Positions 37,501 through 45,649 of a stretch of 64,000 nucleotides of DNA are shown here, in pieces. Origin of the DNA: an uncultured Cellulophaga sp. (GTDB lineage Bacteria > Bacteroidota > Bacteroidia > Flavobacteriales > Flavobacteriaceae); assembly GCA_947492955.1 (NCBI GenBank), contig CANLOV010000001.1, positions 372,001 through 436,000 on the forward strand, read 5' to 3'. The first letter of the stretch is position 1. Every line of letters begins with the position of its first letter. The translations under genes and the position numbers were made by a program. Under the pieces are notes generated by a model. The model worked only from the letters and a program-made list of their open reading frames with translations. It did not search any database and was not told the origin of the DNA.

Positions 37501-37705
37501 TAACCACAACGTTAAATATAGGGCATTTAGGGCAGATAATAAACGATTATTTTCGGTTAAGCACTAAGCCAAACTTTTGCATTTTGATTTATCTTTTTTA
37601 TCATAAAGCCAAATCAAAAGATTTGGCGACACAGCAAACAAATACAGACTTTCCGAACTGACATAAACCGCCCTATTTGCTATATATAATGTGGCTGTTA
37701 CACAA
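37501..37705. repeat. Cassette spacer CS4
   Basis: The left core is TAACCACAAC. The long arms ATATAGGGCATTTAGGGC and CGCCCTATTTGCTATATATAAT are imperfect complements, and an inner hairpin is made of CCAAATC/GATTTGG elements. The right core GTTACACAA (37697-37705) pairs 8 of 9 with TTGTGCAAC at 37826-37834, which defines an ORF-less unit between them. Confidence 0.65.
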
Positions 37706-37834
37706 CTTCATTTTTTGACTTAATCAGATTAATCCTATGTGTTTTAAAAATAATAAATGCTGAAAAATCAGAAACTTACTAGTTCTATGAAAACTAAAAA
37801 CGCATGGTTCTCTAAAAATGTTGGCTTGTGCAAC
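37697..37834. other. Apparent ORF-less cassette
   Basis: This 138-bp stretch, bounded by complementary cores GTTACACAA and TTGTGCAAC, carries no plausible reading frame on either strand. It is either a cassette without a gene, as known in integron arrays, or the remnant of a deleted one. An RNA function cannot be judged from sequence. Confidence 0.45.
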
Positions 37835-37854
37835 GGTTACTAATGTTGTACACA
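37826..37854. repeat. Minimal cassette spacer CS5
   Basis: Only 29 bp separate the core TTGTGCAAC from GTTGTACACA (37845-37854). The latter is the exact complement of TGTGTACAAC at 38360-38369 across gene 37859. The site has lost the inner arms and long hairpin seen elsewhere. Confidence 0.55.
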
Positions 37855-37858
37855 GTTT

Positions 37859-38350
37859 TTAACAATTAGAGTATTCTCGAACCGAAAGAATTTCTTTACC
37901 AGTCCAGTCTTTTATTTTGGTTAGAATATTTTTTTCAAAATAGTCAATTCTTTCTGTCCACTCTTTATAATTCCAGCCACTTTTTGGGTCTTTGTTTACG
38001 TTTATATATCCATAAAAAAGATTCTCTGAATTATTTTTAAACTTTCCAGACAAGTTAATTATTCCACCTCCTTTCGCAGGTTTTTCATATATCAAATTGA
38101 ATCCTTCTAAAAATTCAATATCAATCAGTTTTATTTTGAGTTCATTATTTCTATTGATAACGATTCCGATATTATTGTTTGTATTGTCTTGAAAAATAAT
38201 CTGATGCTTATTGGAACTTTCAAGCACTAATTCGTCAACGTTTTTTTGTGACATCTCTGATTGCTTTTGAAAAGAATCCAAATTAAGAAGTCCATCTTCC
38301 TTGAATAAGAAGAATTCTCCTAAGTCTCTATTAAATTCGATTATTTCCAT
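37859..38350 (-). CDS. Hypothetical cytosolic protein (cassette gene)
   Basis: The 163-residue acidic protein has a beta-rich middle (GIVINRNNELKIKLIDIEFL) and the C-terminal WTERIDYFEKNILTKIKDW. No family recognised. Its flanking cores GTTGTACACA and TGTGTACAAC are perfect complements, making this one of the clearest single-gene cassettes of the array. Confidence 0.7.
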   Translation of the reverse strand: MEIIEFNRDLGEFFLFKEDGLLNLDSFQKQSEMSQKNVDELVLESSNKHQIIFQDNTNNNIGIVINRNNELKIKLIDIEFLEGFNLIYEKPAKGGGIINLSGKFKNNSENLFYGYINVNKDPKSGWNYKEWTERIDYFEKNILTKIKDWTGKEILSVREYSNC

Positions 38351-38359
38351 TTACTCTAT

Positions 38360-38504
38360 TGTGTACAACTTGTTTATATGTGTAATTGTATTCCACTTAT
38401 GAGCCCATTACGGTTCGGCTAAGCATAGTGCGGAGGTAAGGAAACTTTTCGTTTCCGTCTGCGAACGAATCTAAAGCTTATTGTTTAGGTTTTGTTAGCA
38501 AGCG
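38360..38504. repeat. Cassette spacer CS6 (hybrid class D/B)
   Basis: The left 47 bp (CAACTTGTTTATATGTGTAA to GCCCATTACG) match the head of CS15 and CS21. From GGTTCGGCTAAGC on, the site matches the class B body of CS7. The join falls at the CGGTT core of the class B head, as if two sites had recombined or lie in tandem with no gene between. The right end is GTTAGCAAGCG. Confidence 0.65.
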
Positions 38505-38507
38505 TTT

Positions 38508-39731
38508 TTATCCGAACATTTTATCCCAAAGATTTTTTTTCTTTTTGTCCTTTGAACGTTCTATTACAATTCTTGTAACGTCAGCTACTCTATCTTTAAT
38601 TTCTAGAATCCATTCGTTATGCCCTTCAATATCAGATGAATTCTCTTCTTGATATTTTGATATTTCAGATAGTTCACTCTCAAGTAATCTAAGTTGCTCT
38701 TGCAAATTATTTTGTGTGTAATTTTTAAAATATTTTATTTGCTCAAAATCCTTTTTTTCAACCAGTTCATCAAGAATATCACTTGTATACCTATTCCAAT
38801 CGTTAAGATAATCGTGCTTTATTAATACATAACTAGCATATGCAATACATAGTCTTTTAAAATTTGGTTTTTCTATATGAGTTAGTACGAAATTTGAATT
38901 CGAAGCAACCTTAAATTTTTTAAAATATTCGGTTTCTGCTATTTCATACGATTGAAATGAAGAAATATTTGAAGATTTGTTTTCATCTACTTCTATTATG
39001 AAGAAGGGATTTTTATTTGGACTTATACCAAGCCAATCTTTTCTGATTTTCACGTGGTTTTTTATAAAAACTTCATTCAACTTACTATGGACATTATATT
39101 TATCATCAATCTTTATGAGTTCCTTTTGTTCACTTAACGTTAAATTTCCGTTGTTAGAAAGTAAAAGATGAAATTTTTGAAAATCAGGATGCTCTTGACC
39201 TTCTTTGATTTTAAGGTTATATAAAATATCTATGATTTCTACCATAGAAGCCCATTTATGGCTTTTAACTGTTCTAACCTGAATCTCTATTATTTTATGT
39301 TTATTTATAGGGCTTTCAATGTAAATGTGATAGCCTCTATAACCATCTTCCTTGTTTTCGGCTAAATAATCGTTAACGCCAGTTACCACAAAATTACTTT
39401 TCAAATTTGTAATTACTTTTATCAATGAATCCTCGCTGTAAAGTAGAATTCTACAGCCAGCAATGTCACCCATATTACCCAAAGACATAGTTGGTTGTCT
39501 TTTTATTTTAGATAATATTGACTCTATTCGCTTAATTCTAAATGAAGTGATGCTATCTTTTCTTGCATTTTTCGCTATATCAGATATTTTTTCAAAGACA
39601 GCAGAAATGTCCTCTTTAAAAGATGTTCGATATTCTTGTAAATTTTCTAATAATTCTAAGGAAGGCTTTTCACCCAGTTTAATTTTACCTCTAAGTGCTT
39701 TTCCTAATTTATTTACTTGTGATTTCGTCAT
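38508..39731 (-). CDS. RelA/SpoT nucleotidyltransferase-domain protein (cassette gene)
   Basis: In this 407-residue protein residues about 40-165 form a RelA/SpoT synthetase-like domain: SFRIKRIESILSKIKR, the metal-site region MGDIAGCRILL, DGYRGYHIYI and EIQVRTVKSHKWASMVE. The hydrolase (HD) domain, TGS and ACT are absent. A C-terminal region of about 230 residues ends in a lysine-rich tail and is not a known ppGpp-synthase regulatory domain. It could be a small alarmone synthetase or a toxic member of the family (toxSAS/CapRel-like); no antitoxin ORF is adjacent. Confidence 0.8.
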   Translation of the reverse strand: MTKSQVNKLGKALRGKIKLGEKPSLELLENLQEYRTSFKEDISAVFEKISDIAKNARKDSITSFRIKRIESILSKIKRQPTMSLGNMGDIAGCRILLYSEDSLIKVITNLKSNFVVTGVNDYLAENKEDGYRGYHIYIESPINKHKIIEIQVRTVKSHKWASMVEIIDILYNLKIKEGQEHPDFQKFHLLLSNNGNLTLSEQKELIKIDDKYNVHSKLNEVFIKNHVKIRKDWLGISPNKNPFFIIEVDENKSSNISSFQSYEIAETEYFKKFKVASNSNFVLTHIEKPNFKRLCIAYASYVLIKHDYLNDWNRYTSDILDELVEKKDFEQIKYFKNYTQNNLQEQLRLLESELSEISKYQEENSSDIEGHNEWILEIKDRVADVTRIVIERSKDKKKKNLWDKMFG

Positions 39732-39741
39732 TTTTTGTCAA

Positions 39742-39946
39742 ATGCAGGGTAACGGTTCGGCTAAGCTTAGTGCGGAGGCAAGGAAACTTTTCGTTTCCGT
39801 CTGCGCACGAAGCTAAAGCTTATTGTTTTGCTTTTTCTTTTTTACTCTAAAGCTAAATTCATAAGATTTAGCGACTTCATAAATATACATAGACTTTTCG
39901 ATTTAGCTCAAAACCCCGTATTACGTTTAAGCATTGATGTAAGCAG
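39742..39946. repeat. Cassette spacer CS7 (class B)
   Basis: It starts GGTAACGGTTCGGCTAAGC and shares with CS2 and CS6 the GCGGAGGCAAGGAAACTTTT segment. Its inner right arm is CCGTATTACGT, and the motif CATAAGATTTAGCGAC is shared with CS17. The core match across gene 38508 is weak. Confidence 0.7.
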
Positions 39947-40534
39947 TTATTTTTCACGAACATCAATTTCCATTTCAGTTTTAGCCTCCTGAATTTTACT
40001 TTTAATTATCAATTCAATTCCATCAAGTGATTTATCACGTTCTTCAGTTATTGCCTTATAGACAGATGAGTACGGAAATCCGTTAATCTTGTATTCTTTG
40101 TGAATAACGGTTAAATCAGTACCATACTCGTCACTTAACTCTTTCCATTCACAGTCCAAATTGTCCACAATATTTTGTCCAAAAGCACTACCAATAAGAG
40201 CAACAACTAACTCTTCAGATTCTTTCTTCGGAGATTGGTCCATCTTCCATGCGTTTAGAATTAAATCCAGATTTTTTGATTCCAAAATATCTTCATTGAC
40301 ATTCGAATATTTTTTTGCAAATATTTTTGCTTTTTCAATGTCCTTTTCGATTTGTTGAAGTTGTTCATCCGTTAAATCTTTCAAGGAAGTATTGCTAGAA
40401 AGTCCGCCTTCTGATTCCGTAGTTTCAATTTCTTGGCCGTCCACGACTACAGTTTTTTCTTCAACCTTTTGTTTGCAGCTTGTGCCAATAATTGTCAGAG
40501 CTAGAATGATATAAATACTAAAAGTTTTTTTCAT
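39947..40534 (-). CDS. Hypothetical lipoprotein (cassette gene)
   Basis: The 195-residue protein has a lipoprotein signal peptide with the lipobox GTSC near residue 20, then an acidic, helix-rich body (LTDEQLQQIEKDIEKAKIFAKKYSN). It probably sits in the envelope. No family recognised. Single-gene unit between CS7 and CS8. Confidence 0.7.
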   Translation of the reverse strand: MKKTFSIYIILALTIIGTSCKQKVEEKTVVVDGQEIETTESEGGLSSNTSLKDLTDEQLQQIEKDIEKAKIFAKKYSNVNEDILESKNLDLILNAWKMDQSPKKESEELVVALIGSAFGQNIVDNLDCEWKELSDEYGTDLTVIHKEYKINGFPYSSVYKAITEERDKSLDGIELIIKSKIQEAKTEMEIDVREK

Positions 40535-40536
40535 AA

Positions 40537-40770
40537 TTGCAGGTAACGCAGCGCTATGTGGAGTCCGCGAATTTTTATGGAAATATAGGAAAAAACTTTT
40601 TTGTTTTTTTTATGTATTGGGAATAAAAATTGGCGACCAGATTACATATAACGACATGTAGCCTATTGGGTAGACGTAGGAGAATGCAATTCATCGGTCT
40701 AGTGTATGATTTCGTTGCGTGTTTAAGCACTAAAGTTAGCAAAGAATTATACACGTTCTTGTGTTTAGTA
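40537..40770. repeat. Cassette spacer CS8 (class A mosaic)
   Basis: The class A head GGTAACGCAGCGCTATGTGG is followed by TTGGCGACCAGATTACATAT. The right half of the 86-bp palindrome follows (GTAGCCTATTGGGTAGACGT...AATGCAATTCATCG, about 40657-40695), then a GTTAGCAAAG...TTATACACG end like CS12. The left half of the palindrome is missing. Confidence 0.7.
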
Positions 40771-40905
40771 CTTTTTACTCCTAATTTGATTTCTCTTTTG
40801 TTTGATTGTTTCTCTCCTTGTTTTTGAAGTTGAAAAACTCAAAATTTTTGACAATTGTTCTAAAAAGTTCCTTGAAACTCTTGATGGTCTATATTCGGAT
40901 TTCAT
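40765..40905 (-). CDS. Small basic ORF, third gene of the sigma-factor cassette
   Basis: An ATG 4 bp downstream of the partner-gene stop opens a 46-codon frame beginning MKSEYRPSRVSRNFLEQLSK, highly basic (Arg/Lys-rich) and without hydrophobic segments. Its TAA at 40765-40767 falls right at the end of spacer CS8, just where other cassette genes stop, which argues for a real gene. It is absent from the ORF track because of its size. Function unknown. Confidence 0.45.
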   Translation of the reverse strand: MKSEYRPSRVSRNFLEQLSKILSFSTSKTRRETIKQKRNQIRSKKY

Positions 40906-40908
40906 ATG

Positions 40909-41496
40909 CTATTGTTCCAATTGATTTATTAATTCCTTAATTCCAGATATTCTTGGGTTTATTTCTTTTTTCACTCTTTTTTTATTTAAGAAATATCCAT
41001 AAACACCTATCCCGATTGTAGCCACATTAATAAGAATAATCAAATATATTGGAACTTTTCCCCAAACGCTGATAGTGAATAATAAAATTATTGGATAAAC
41101 TGGTAATATTCCCCAATAGAAATATGATTTAAGGAATTTCTTTTGTGCTTGAATATATTCCCTGTTTTTTTTGAGATAATTGAGGTAATTTTTTTCTAAG
41201 TCACTTGGCTTAAATTTCTTAATGCTCCGATATTTGATTATTAAATAAATTGCACAAATCATTATTAATCCTATCGCTGTTTTAGTCAGAGCGAAAGGAA
41301 TCTTGAATAATAAAAGAAGGCATACTAAAATTCCAAATACAGCTAAAATCGTTTCTGAAAGTTCAATATAATTCCACCATTTGTCTAAACGCTTTAAACT
41401 TGATTGCAATTCTATCATTAATTTTGATTTCTCAAATTTTACACGCTCTTGATTGCTGGACGATTGCCAGATTTTAATTAATTCATCTTCTATCAT
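40909..41496 (-). CDS. Membrane protein partnered with an ECF sigma factor, possible anti-sigma (cassette gene)
   Basis: The 195-residue protein opens MIEDELIKIWQSSSNQERVKFEKSKLMIELQSSLKRLDKWW, a cytosolic helical region. Two pairs of membrane segments follow (about 45-85 and 120-165). Proteins of this shape are often encoded directly after ECF sigma factors in Bacteroidota. It overlaps the sigma gene by 4 bp, which suggests coupled translation and a regulatory partnership, possibly as anti-sigma. Confidence 0.75.
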   Translation of the reverse strand: MIEDELIKIWQSSSNQERVKFEKSKLMIELQSSLKRLDKWWNYIELSETILAVFGILVCLLLLFKIPFALTKTAIGLIMICAIYLIIKYRSIKKFKPSDLEKNYLNYLKKNREYIQAQKKFLKSYFYWGILPVYPIILLFTISVWGKVPIYLIILINVATIGIGVYGYFLNKKRVKKEINPRISGIKELINQLEQ

Positions 41497-41996
41497 GATG
41501 TTTCATTTATGCAGTTAAATAATTTTGATTTAATCCGCTTGATTTTTACGGCTACGTGATTTTCAGATAACCCAAGTATTTCTGAAATTTCTCGGTATGC
41601 CAATCCCTCCAAGTATAAAGCAACTATTGCCTTGTCTCCATCATTTAATTTTTTAACACACTTCCTTAAAGCGATTAGTTTTTCATTATTATTTTCAATT
41701 TCTATTTCAGAACCTATATTACAAATAGTTATACTATCTAATCTTATAAATCGGTTTTGGTTTTTTGTATATTTTGATTTGAAACGAAGGCAAACATTTA
41801 ATGCTATCCTAAACATCCAAGTATCAATAGATGAACTGCCTTTAAATGAACTCATCGACTTCCAGATTTGAACTAAAACCTCTTGAAATAGGTCTTTTGA
41901 GTCTTCATTATTATCAGAATATATTGAACAAAGCCTATATAATTTATCTTGGTTTTCTTCAAGTTTGGATAGAAATAGGCTTTTTTGTTTTTCCAT
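41493..41996 (-). CDS. ECF-type RNA polymerase sigma factor (cassette gene)
   Basis: The 167-residue sigma-70 family protein has region 2 (LYRLCSIYSDNNEDSKDLFQEVLVQIWKSMSSF) and region 4 with helix-turn-helix LAYREISEILGLSENHVAVKIKRIKSKL. There is no extra domain. It heads a two- or three-gene cassette with its membrane partner and a small basic ORF. A sigma factor as cassette cargo could redirect host transcription. Confidence 0.9.
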   Translation of the reverse strand: MEKQKSLFLSKLEENQDKLYRLCSIYSDNNEDSKDLFQEVLVQIWKSMSSFKGSSSIDTWMFRIALNVCLRFKSKYTKNQNRFIRLDSITICNIGSEIEIENNNEKLIALRKCVKKLNDGDKAIVALYLEGLAYREISEILGLSENHVAVKIKRIKSKLFNCINETS

Positions 41997-42100
41997 TTTT
42001 AATACTCCCCTTTATTACTTTAGTTACTATAGTTTGAGAAATATGACAATTTAGAGAACATTTTATTAAAAAAAATATGGGGTTTTAAGGATGGGTCAGT

Positions 42101-42288
42101 ATTAATGGCAACGCAGCGCAATGGGTAGCCTGTAAATTTTATGGAAATATAGGAAAAAACTTTTTCGTTTTTTTTATGTGTTGGGAATAAAAATTGGCGA
42201 CCAGATTACATATAGCGACACTATAAATATACACAGACCTTTCGGTTTAGCCTAAACCCCTAATTACGTTTAGGTTTTGTTGTACAAA
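42101..42288. repeat. Cassette spacer CS9 (class A plus class C end)
   Basis: It starts ATTAATGGCAACGCAGCGCA and carries the GGAAATATAGGAAAAAACTT and GGCGACCAGATTACATATAG blocks. The end ATAAATATACACAGACCTTT...TAATTACGTTTAGG is shared with CS14. The right core GTTGTACAAA (42279-42288) pairs with TTTGTACAAT at 42882-42891 (9 of 10). Confidence 0.75.
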
Positions 42289-42291
42289 GTT

Positions 42292-42879
42292 TTATGCTAC
42301 TCCGTTTATTCTCAAATTGTAATATTCTTCTTTAGTCAAATTTACTTTTAAATTAAAGTAACAACTTCCTCCATCTGCAACCACAATTGGTTCTTTTCTC
42401 CAATCAAAATTCTCATTCTGTTTGCAAAAGAAATTAATCCAAATTTCCTTTTCTCCTAATTCATTAATAACAGTTACGTACTGTCTTCTATATCTTTTTA
42501 AATCTAGCTCGAAACCAGTCTTTTCTATGCCTTTTCGTTCTAGATGAGAATTGACGACTTCAACAAAATTCTTTCTTTCTAAATTATTTTTTTTAATGGC
42601 CTTTTGAATTAATAAATTTACTTTATCCAATTCTACTACGTTTAGTTCAGATGGCTTAGCGTTTTCAAAAATCCACCACCATTCGGTAGTGTAAGTTAAG
42701 AATGTATAACCACTTTCTGATGTATTTAAATCGGATTGCTCGGTATTAATTCCAGCTTCGATTTCAGTATTCATAACTGGCTTTTCTCCCATCACAGTTC
42801 CAATAAAAATTGTAACTCCAATCAAAACTAAACCTGCAAATAGTGCAAGGGTAAATAATATGTTTTTACTTTTTTTCAA
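42292..42879 (-). CDS. Hypothetical membrane-anchored protein (cassette gene)
   Basis: The 195-residue protein has one N-terminal membrane segment (ILFTLALFAGLVLIGVTIFIG) and an extracytoplasmic domain with an YTTEWWWIFENAKPSE stretch. The end is INGVA. No family recognised. The flanking cores are near-perfect complements, so it is a clean single-gene cassette. Confidence 0.7.
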   Translation of the reverse strand: MKKSKNILFTLALFAGLVLIGVTIFIGTVMGEKPVMNTEIEAGINTEQSDLNTSESGYTFLTYTTEWWWIFENAKPSELNVVELDKVNLLIQKAIKKNNLERKNFVEVVNSHLERKGIEKTGFELDLKRYRRQYVTVINELGEKEIWINFFCKQNENFDWRKEPIVVADGGSCYFNLKVNLTKEEYYNLRINGVA

Positions 42880-42881
42880 AT

Positions 42882-43018
42882 TTTGTACAATGGTCTTGTA
42901 TAAAGTTAGTTTGGAATTGGAAGTGTTAATTATTAGACTAACGTGATTTTTGATTAAAAGTAAAGAACTTTAAGTTTAGAACAAAGCTCAAATTAACGTT
43001 ATGCGTTGTTGTGCACAG
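42882..43018. repeat. Cassette spacer CS10
   Basis: This 137-bp spacer runs from TTTGTACAATGGTCTTGTAT to AACGTTATGCGTTGTTGTGCA. Its ends pair as TGTACAA against TTGTGCA. It lacks class A and class B blocks and is the simplest full-length spacer in the array. Confidence 0.65.
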
Positions 43019-43020
43019 TT

Positions 43021-44064
43021 TTATCTATTCAAATTAATAAACTTAATAGCTTCAATAATGTTTTGATCTTCTAGCAGGTTTTCAAAATTGTCTTTTTGCT
43101 TTATATATATGTCTGGTTTTAAGTTTTCAGAATAATTTCCATACATGTCTGCTAAATACCCCGTAGTTAATGGAGCTTTGACTTTAAAAGGCAGTTGAAA
43201 TAAACTATTACCTGTAAGAAATCCGTAGCTGGGTTCTCCTATTATTATAACATTTTCTCTTCCCTTAAACCCTAAGACAACACATTCTCCAGAACTGGCT
43301 GTAAAATTCCCAATTATAAGTGCTACAGGGATTTTAGTGTCAGGTTTTTTGCTAATTGTTTTTACTTTAGTTTCTATTTTTTCTCCAGAATAAAATTTCC
43401 CGTTTTTTAGTTTGTGAATTGTATTAATTTCTTTGTTAACATCTAATAGATTATACACTACTTTATTTCCTAGTAAATGGTATAGGGCATTAATCATAGG
43501 ATAAGCATTTCCTCCAATATTAAATCTTAAATCTATTATCCAGCCTTTTAAATCATTGTTTTTGTCAAGCATTACAATTTTATCATACATCTCTTGCGTT
43601 TTTGAATTAAGTTCATCTTCAGATAAATCTAATAAAAGCATTCCTGGTATTACAATATAGCCATATACATCATCTAACTTGGAAACCCCAAATGTTGGTT
43701 TCGATTGATATTTTTTTACAAATTGAGGGCTAAAATCTTTAAAATAAAGCTGTTTTTGGGGAGTTGCAGGATAGTATCCCGTTTCAGAAAAAAGCATGCA
43801 ATGTTCGCATCCAATAGAATCAAAAACATCTCGACTTTCTTTAAGAGATTTTTCAAATGTAGAATGTGTTAATGCATTCTTTTCAAAACGAGTTTTTATT
43901 TTTTTCCAAAATACTCTGTCTTTAAAGAGATATTTTTTTTCTAAATTATAAAATAGACTATCCGAAAAAATTTGAATACTATCTTTCACTGTTCGTTTTT
44001 GACTGTGTCCTTTTATAGAAATAACTAATGTGATAATAGTAATAATAATTGAAATTGATTTCAT
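43021..44064 (-). CDS. S41-family peptidase (cassette gene)
   Basis: The 347-residue protein has a signal peptide (about 1-21) and a tail-specific-protease-like catalytic core: WIIDLRFNIGGNAYPMINALYHLLG and the nucleophile segment GNFTASSGECVVLGFKGR. No PDZ domain is visible, so substrate recognition differs from classic CtpA. It probably acts in the periplasm. It shares a two-gene unit with the AraC-type gene to its right. Confidence 0.85.
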   Translation of the reverse strand: MKSISIIITIITLVISIKGHSQKRTVKDSIQIFSDSLFYNLEKKYLFKDRVFWKKIKTRFEKNALTHSTFEKSLKESRDVFDSIGCEHCMLFSETGYYPATPQKQLYFKDFSPQFVKKYQSKPTFGVSKLDDVYGYIVIPGMLLLDLSEDELNSKTQEMYDKIVMLDKNNDLKGWIIDLRFNIGGNAYPMINALYHLLGNKVVYNLLDVNKEINTIHKLKNGKFYSGEKIETKVKTISKKPDTKIPVALIIGNFTASSGECVVLGFKGRENVIIIGEPSYGFLTGNSLFQLPFKVKAPLTTGYLADMYGNYSENLKPDIYIKQKDNFENLLEDQNIIEAIKFINLNR

Positions 44065-44163
44065 CTTCTTATATTTTTATTTGGTACAATGCTAAGAAGT
44101 TTTATTGCTAATTAGCTTGAATTCAATTGTGAAGACTTCCCAAAAGAAGAATTTTGGACATAT

Positions 44164-45270
44164 TTATTGCTTTTTTTTCTTTTTGTACTGAGAAGGAGTT
44201 AATCCTGTTTGTTTTTTAAAAATTAAATTAAACGAAGATTTAGAGTTAAACCCTGCTTCGCGAGAAATAGCCTCAAGAGTGTAATGCTTAAATTCAAAAT
44301 TATCTAGTAAAGTTTTTACTTTTTCTACCTTGTATGTATTAATATACTCTGAAAAATTAGTTTTATATACTTCATTAATGTATCCTGAAAGTTCTTTACT
44401 AGATATTTCTAATAATGATGCTAGCTTAGAAAGAGATAGGTTAGGGTTTTTAAATTGTTCTTCTACTTTCATTATTTGAACTATTTTTTTTTCTAGATCA
44501 TAATACTTTTCATTCTGTTGGGTATCTAATGAGTATTTAAAGAAAAGGATATTGGGTTTTGTATATCCGATATAACCAATCCAGTAGATTAAAGCTGTAT
44601 TTGTTAAAAAAGTAAAGTAAAATGCATTAATATTAAGTTTATCAGATAAAAATGTAATACCCGTTAATACTAGGCTTAGTAAAACATAACTAATAAATAC
44701 CCAACTAAATAAAGTTAACCACCTTATATTTTTATTTTCTTTAGAACTAAGCTTGTAATTTGTTTTTATCCTATTTAAAAAATTAATAGTTAATAGGCCT
44801 AATATTAAGCTAAAAGTAAAGCGAACAAACTCATTTATGGTATAAAACCCAGAGGCTTCTACTTCCCTAATAATTCTAGAATCTCCTTCCTTAATTCTAA
44901 TAAAATACCAGTACGATTGTAATAAGCCATAAATAATTGTAGGAATAAATAGATAATTTTCTTTCTTATAATATGGTGTTTTTTCTTTTTGTGTTATTTG
45001 ACTCTTTACGTAAAAATAGAATCCTGTAGCTATTAAATAATCATAAGGGTAAGGAAAGCTTAATGGAATCTTACCAATGTGATAAATTTTCATAAACATT
45101 AAACCGTATGAAAAATTTATATATGCTAGTGAAAAAAGAAATAATATAAAAAACAGATAAGCTAGAGGGTTTCCTTTTTTCTTATTATACAAAAAGAAGC
45201 AGAGCATAAAACCTTGAAAAGCTCCAAAAAGAATAATTGTATTTTGAAAGTTATAATAACTAGTTGTCAA
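44164..45270 (-). CDS. Membrane AraC-family regulator, 7-8 membrane segments (cassette gene)
   Basis: The 368-residue protein has about seven N-terminal membrane segments (1-235) and a C-terminal AraC helix-turn-helix domain (about 265-365, FSEYINTYKVEKVKTLLDN and LEAISREAGFNSKSSFNLIFKKQTGLTPSQYKKKK). Such one-piece membrane regulators sense envelope signals in Bacteroidota. It precedes the S41 peptidase gene by 99 bp on the same strand, a plausible regulated pair. Confidence 0.88.
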   Translation of the reverse strand: MTTSYYNFQNTIILFGAFQGFMLCFFLYNKKKGNPLAYLFFILFLFSLAYINFSYGLMFMKIYHIGKIPLSFPYPYDYLIATGFYFYVKSQITQKEKTPYYKKENYLFIPTIIYGLLQSYWYFIRIKEGDSRIIREVEASGFYTINEFVRFTFSLILGLLTINFLNRIKTNYKLSSKENKNIRWLTLFSWVFISYVLLSLVLTGITFLSDKLNINAFYFTFLTNTALIYWIGYIGYTKPNILFFKYSLDTQQNEKYYDLEKKIVQIMKVEEQFKNPNLSLSKLASLLEISSKELSGYINEVYKTNFSEYINTYKVEKVKTLLDNFEFKHYTLEAISREAGFNSKSSFNLIFKKQTGLTPSQYKKKKKQ

Positions 45271-45330
45271 ATTAAATAGGTTTTAAATTTATTGTGCTAA
45301 TTTAATGAATAGACCTAGCTTTATTGGAAT

Positions 45331-45649
45331 TGTACCTAACACAACGCTATATATTATCTGCGAATTCTTATGGAAATATAGGGAAAAACTTTTTTGCTTT
45401 TTTATTGTGAATAAAAAATAGCAACTTGTTGTGATGTATTATTTTTCTATGTTAAGCATAGTATGGAGTAAGAGGTCTATTAAACTACGGCCATATGTAA
45501 TCTGACATAGTGCTGCGATGAATTGCATTTTGTTTTTATCTTTTCTGTTTCAAAACCCAAATCAAAAGATTTGGCGGTGTTTGCAAACACGCCCAAGCCT
45601 TTAAATATAACACTTTATGCCCTATTTGCTATAGCCATTGTTACCACAC
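45331..45649. repeat. Cassette spacer CS11 (class A mosaic)
   Basis: It starts TGTACCTAACACAACGCTAT with a divergent class A head. The left half of the 86-bp palindrome (GCTGCGATGAATTGCATTTT) is joined to a CAAATCAAAAGATTTGGCGG hairpin, and the CCCTATTTGCTATA arm is shared with CS4. The right core GTTACCACAC (45640-45649) overlaps the next stop codon and exactly complements 47150-47159. Confidence 0.75.

Noticed and set aside
40630-40827. 65-residue plus-strand ORF
   Set aside because: It translates spacer CS8 on the strand opposite to all cassette genes and looks like chance.
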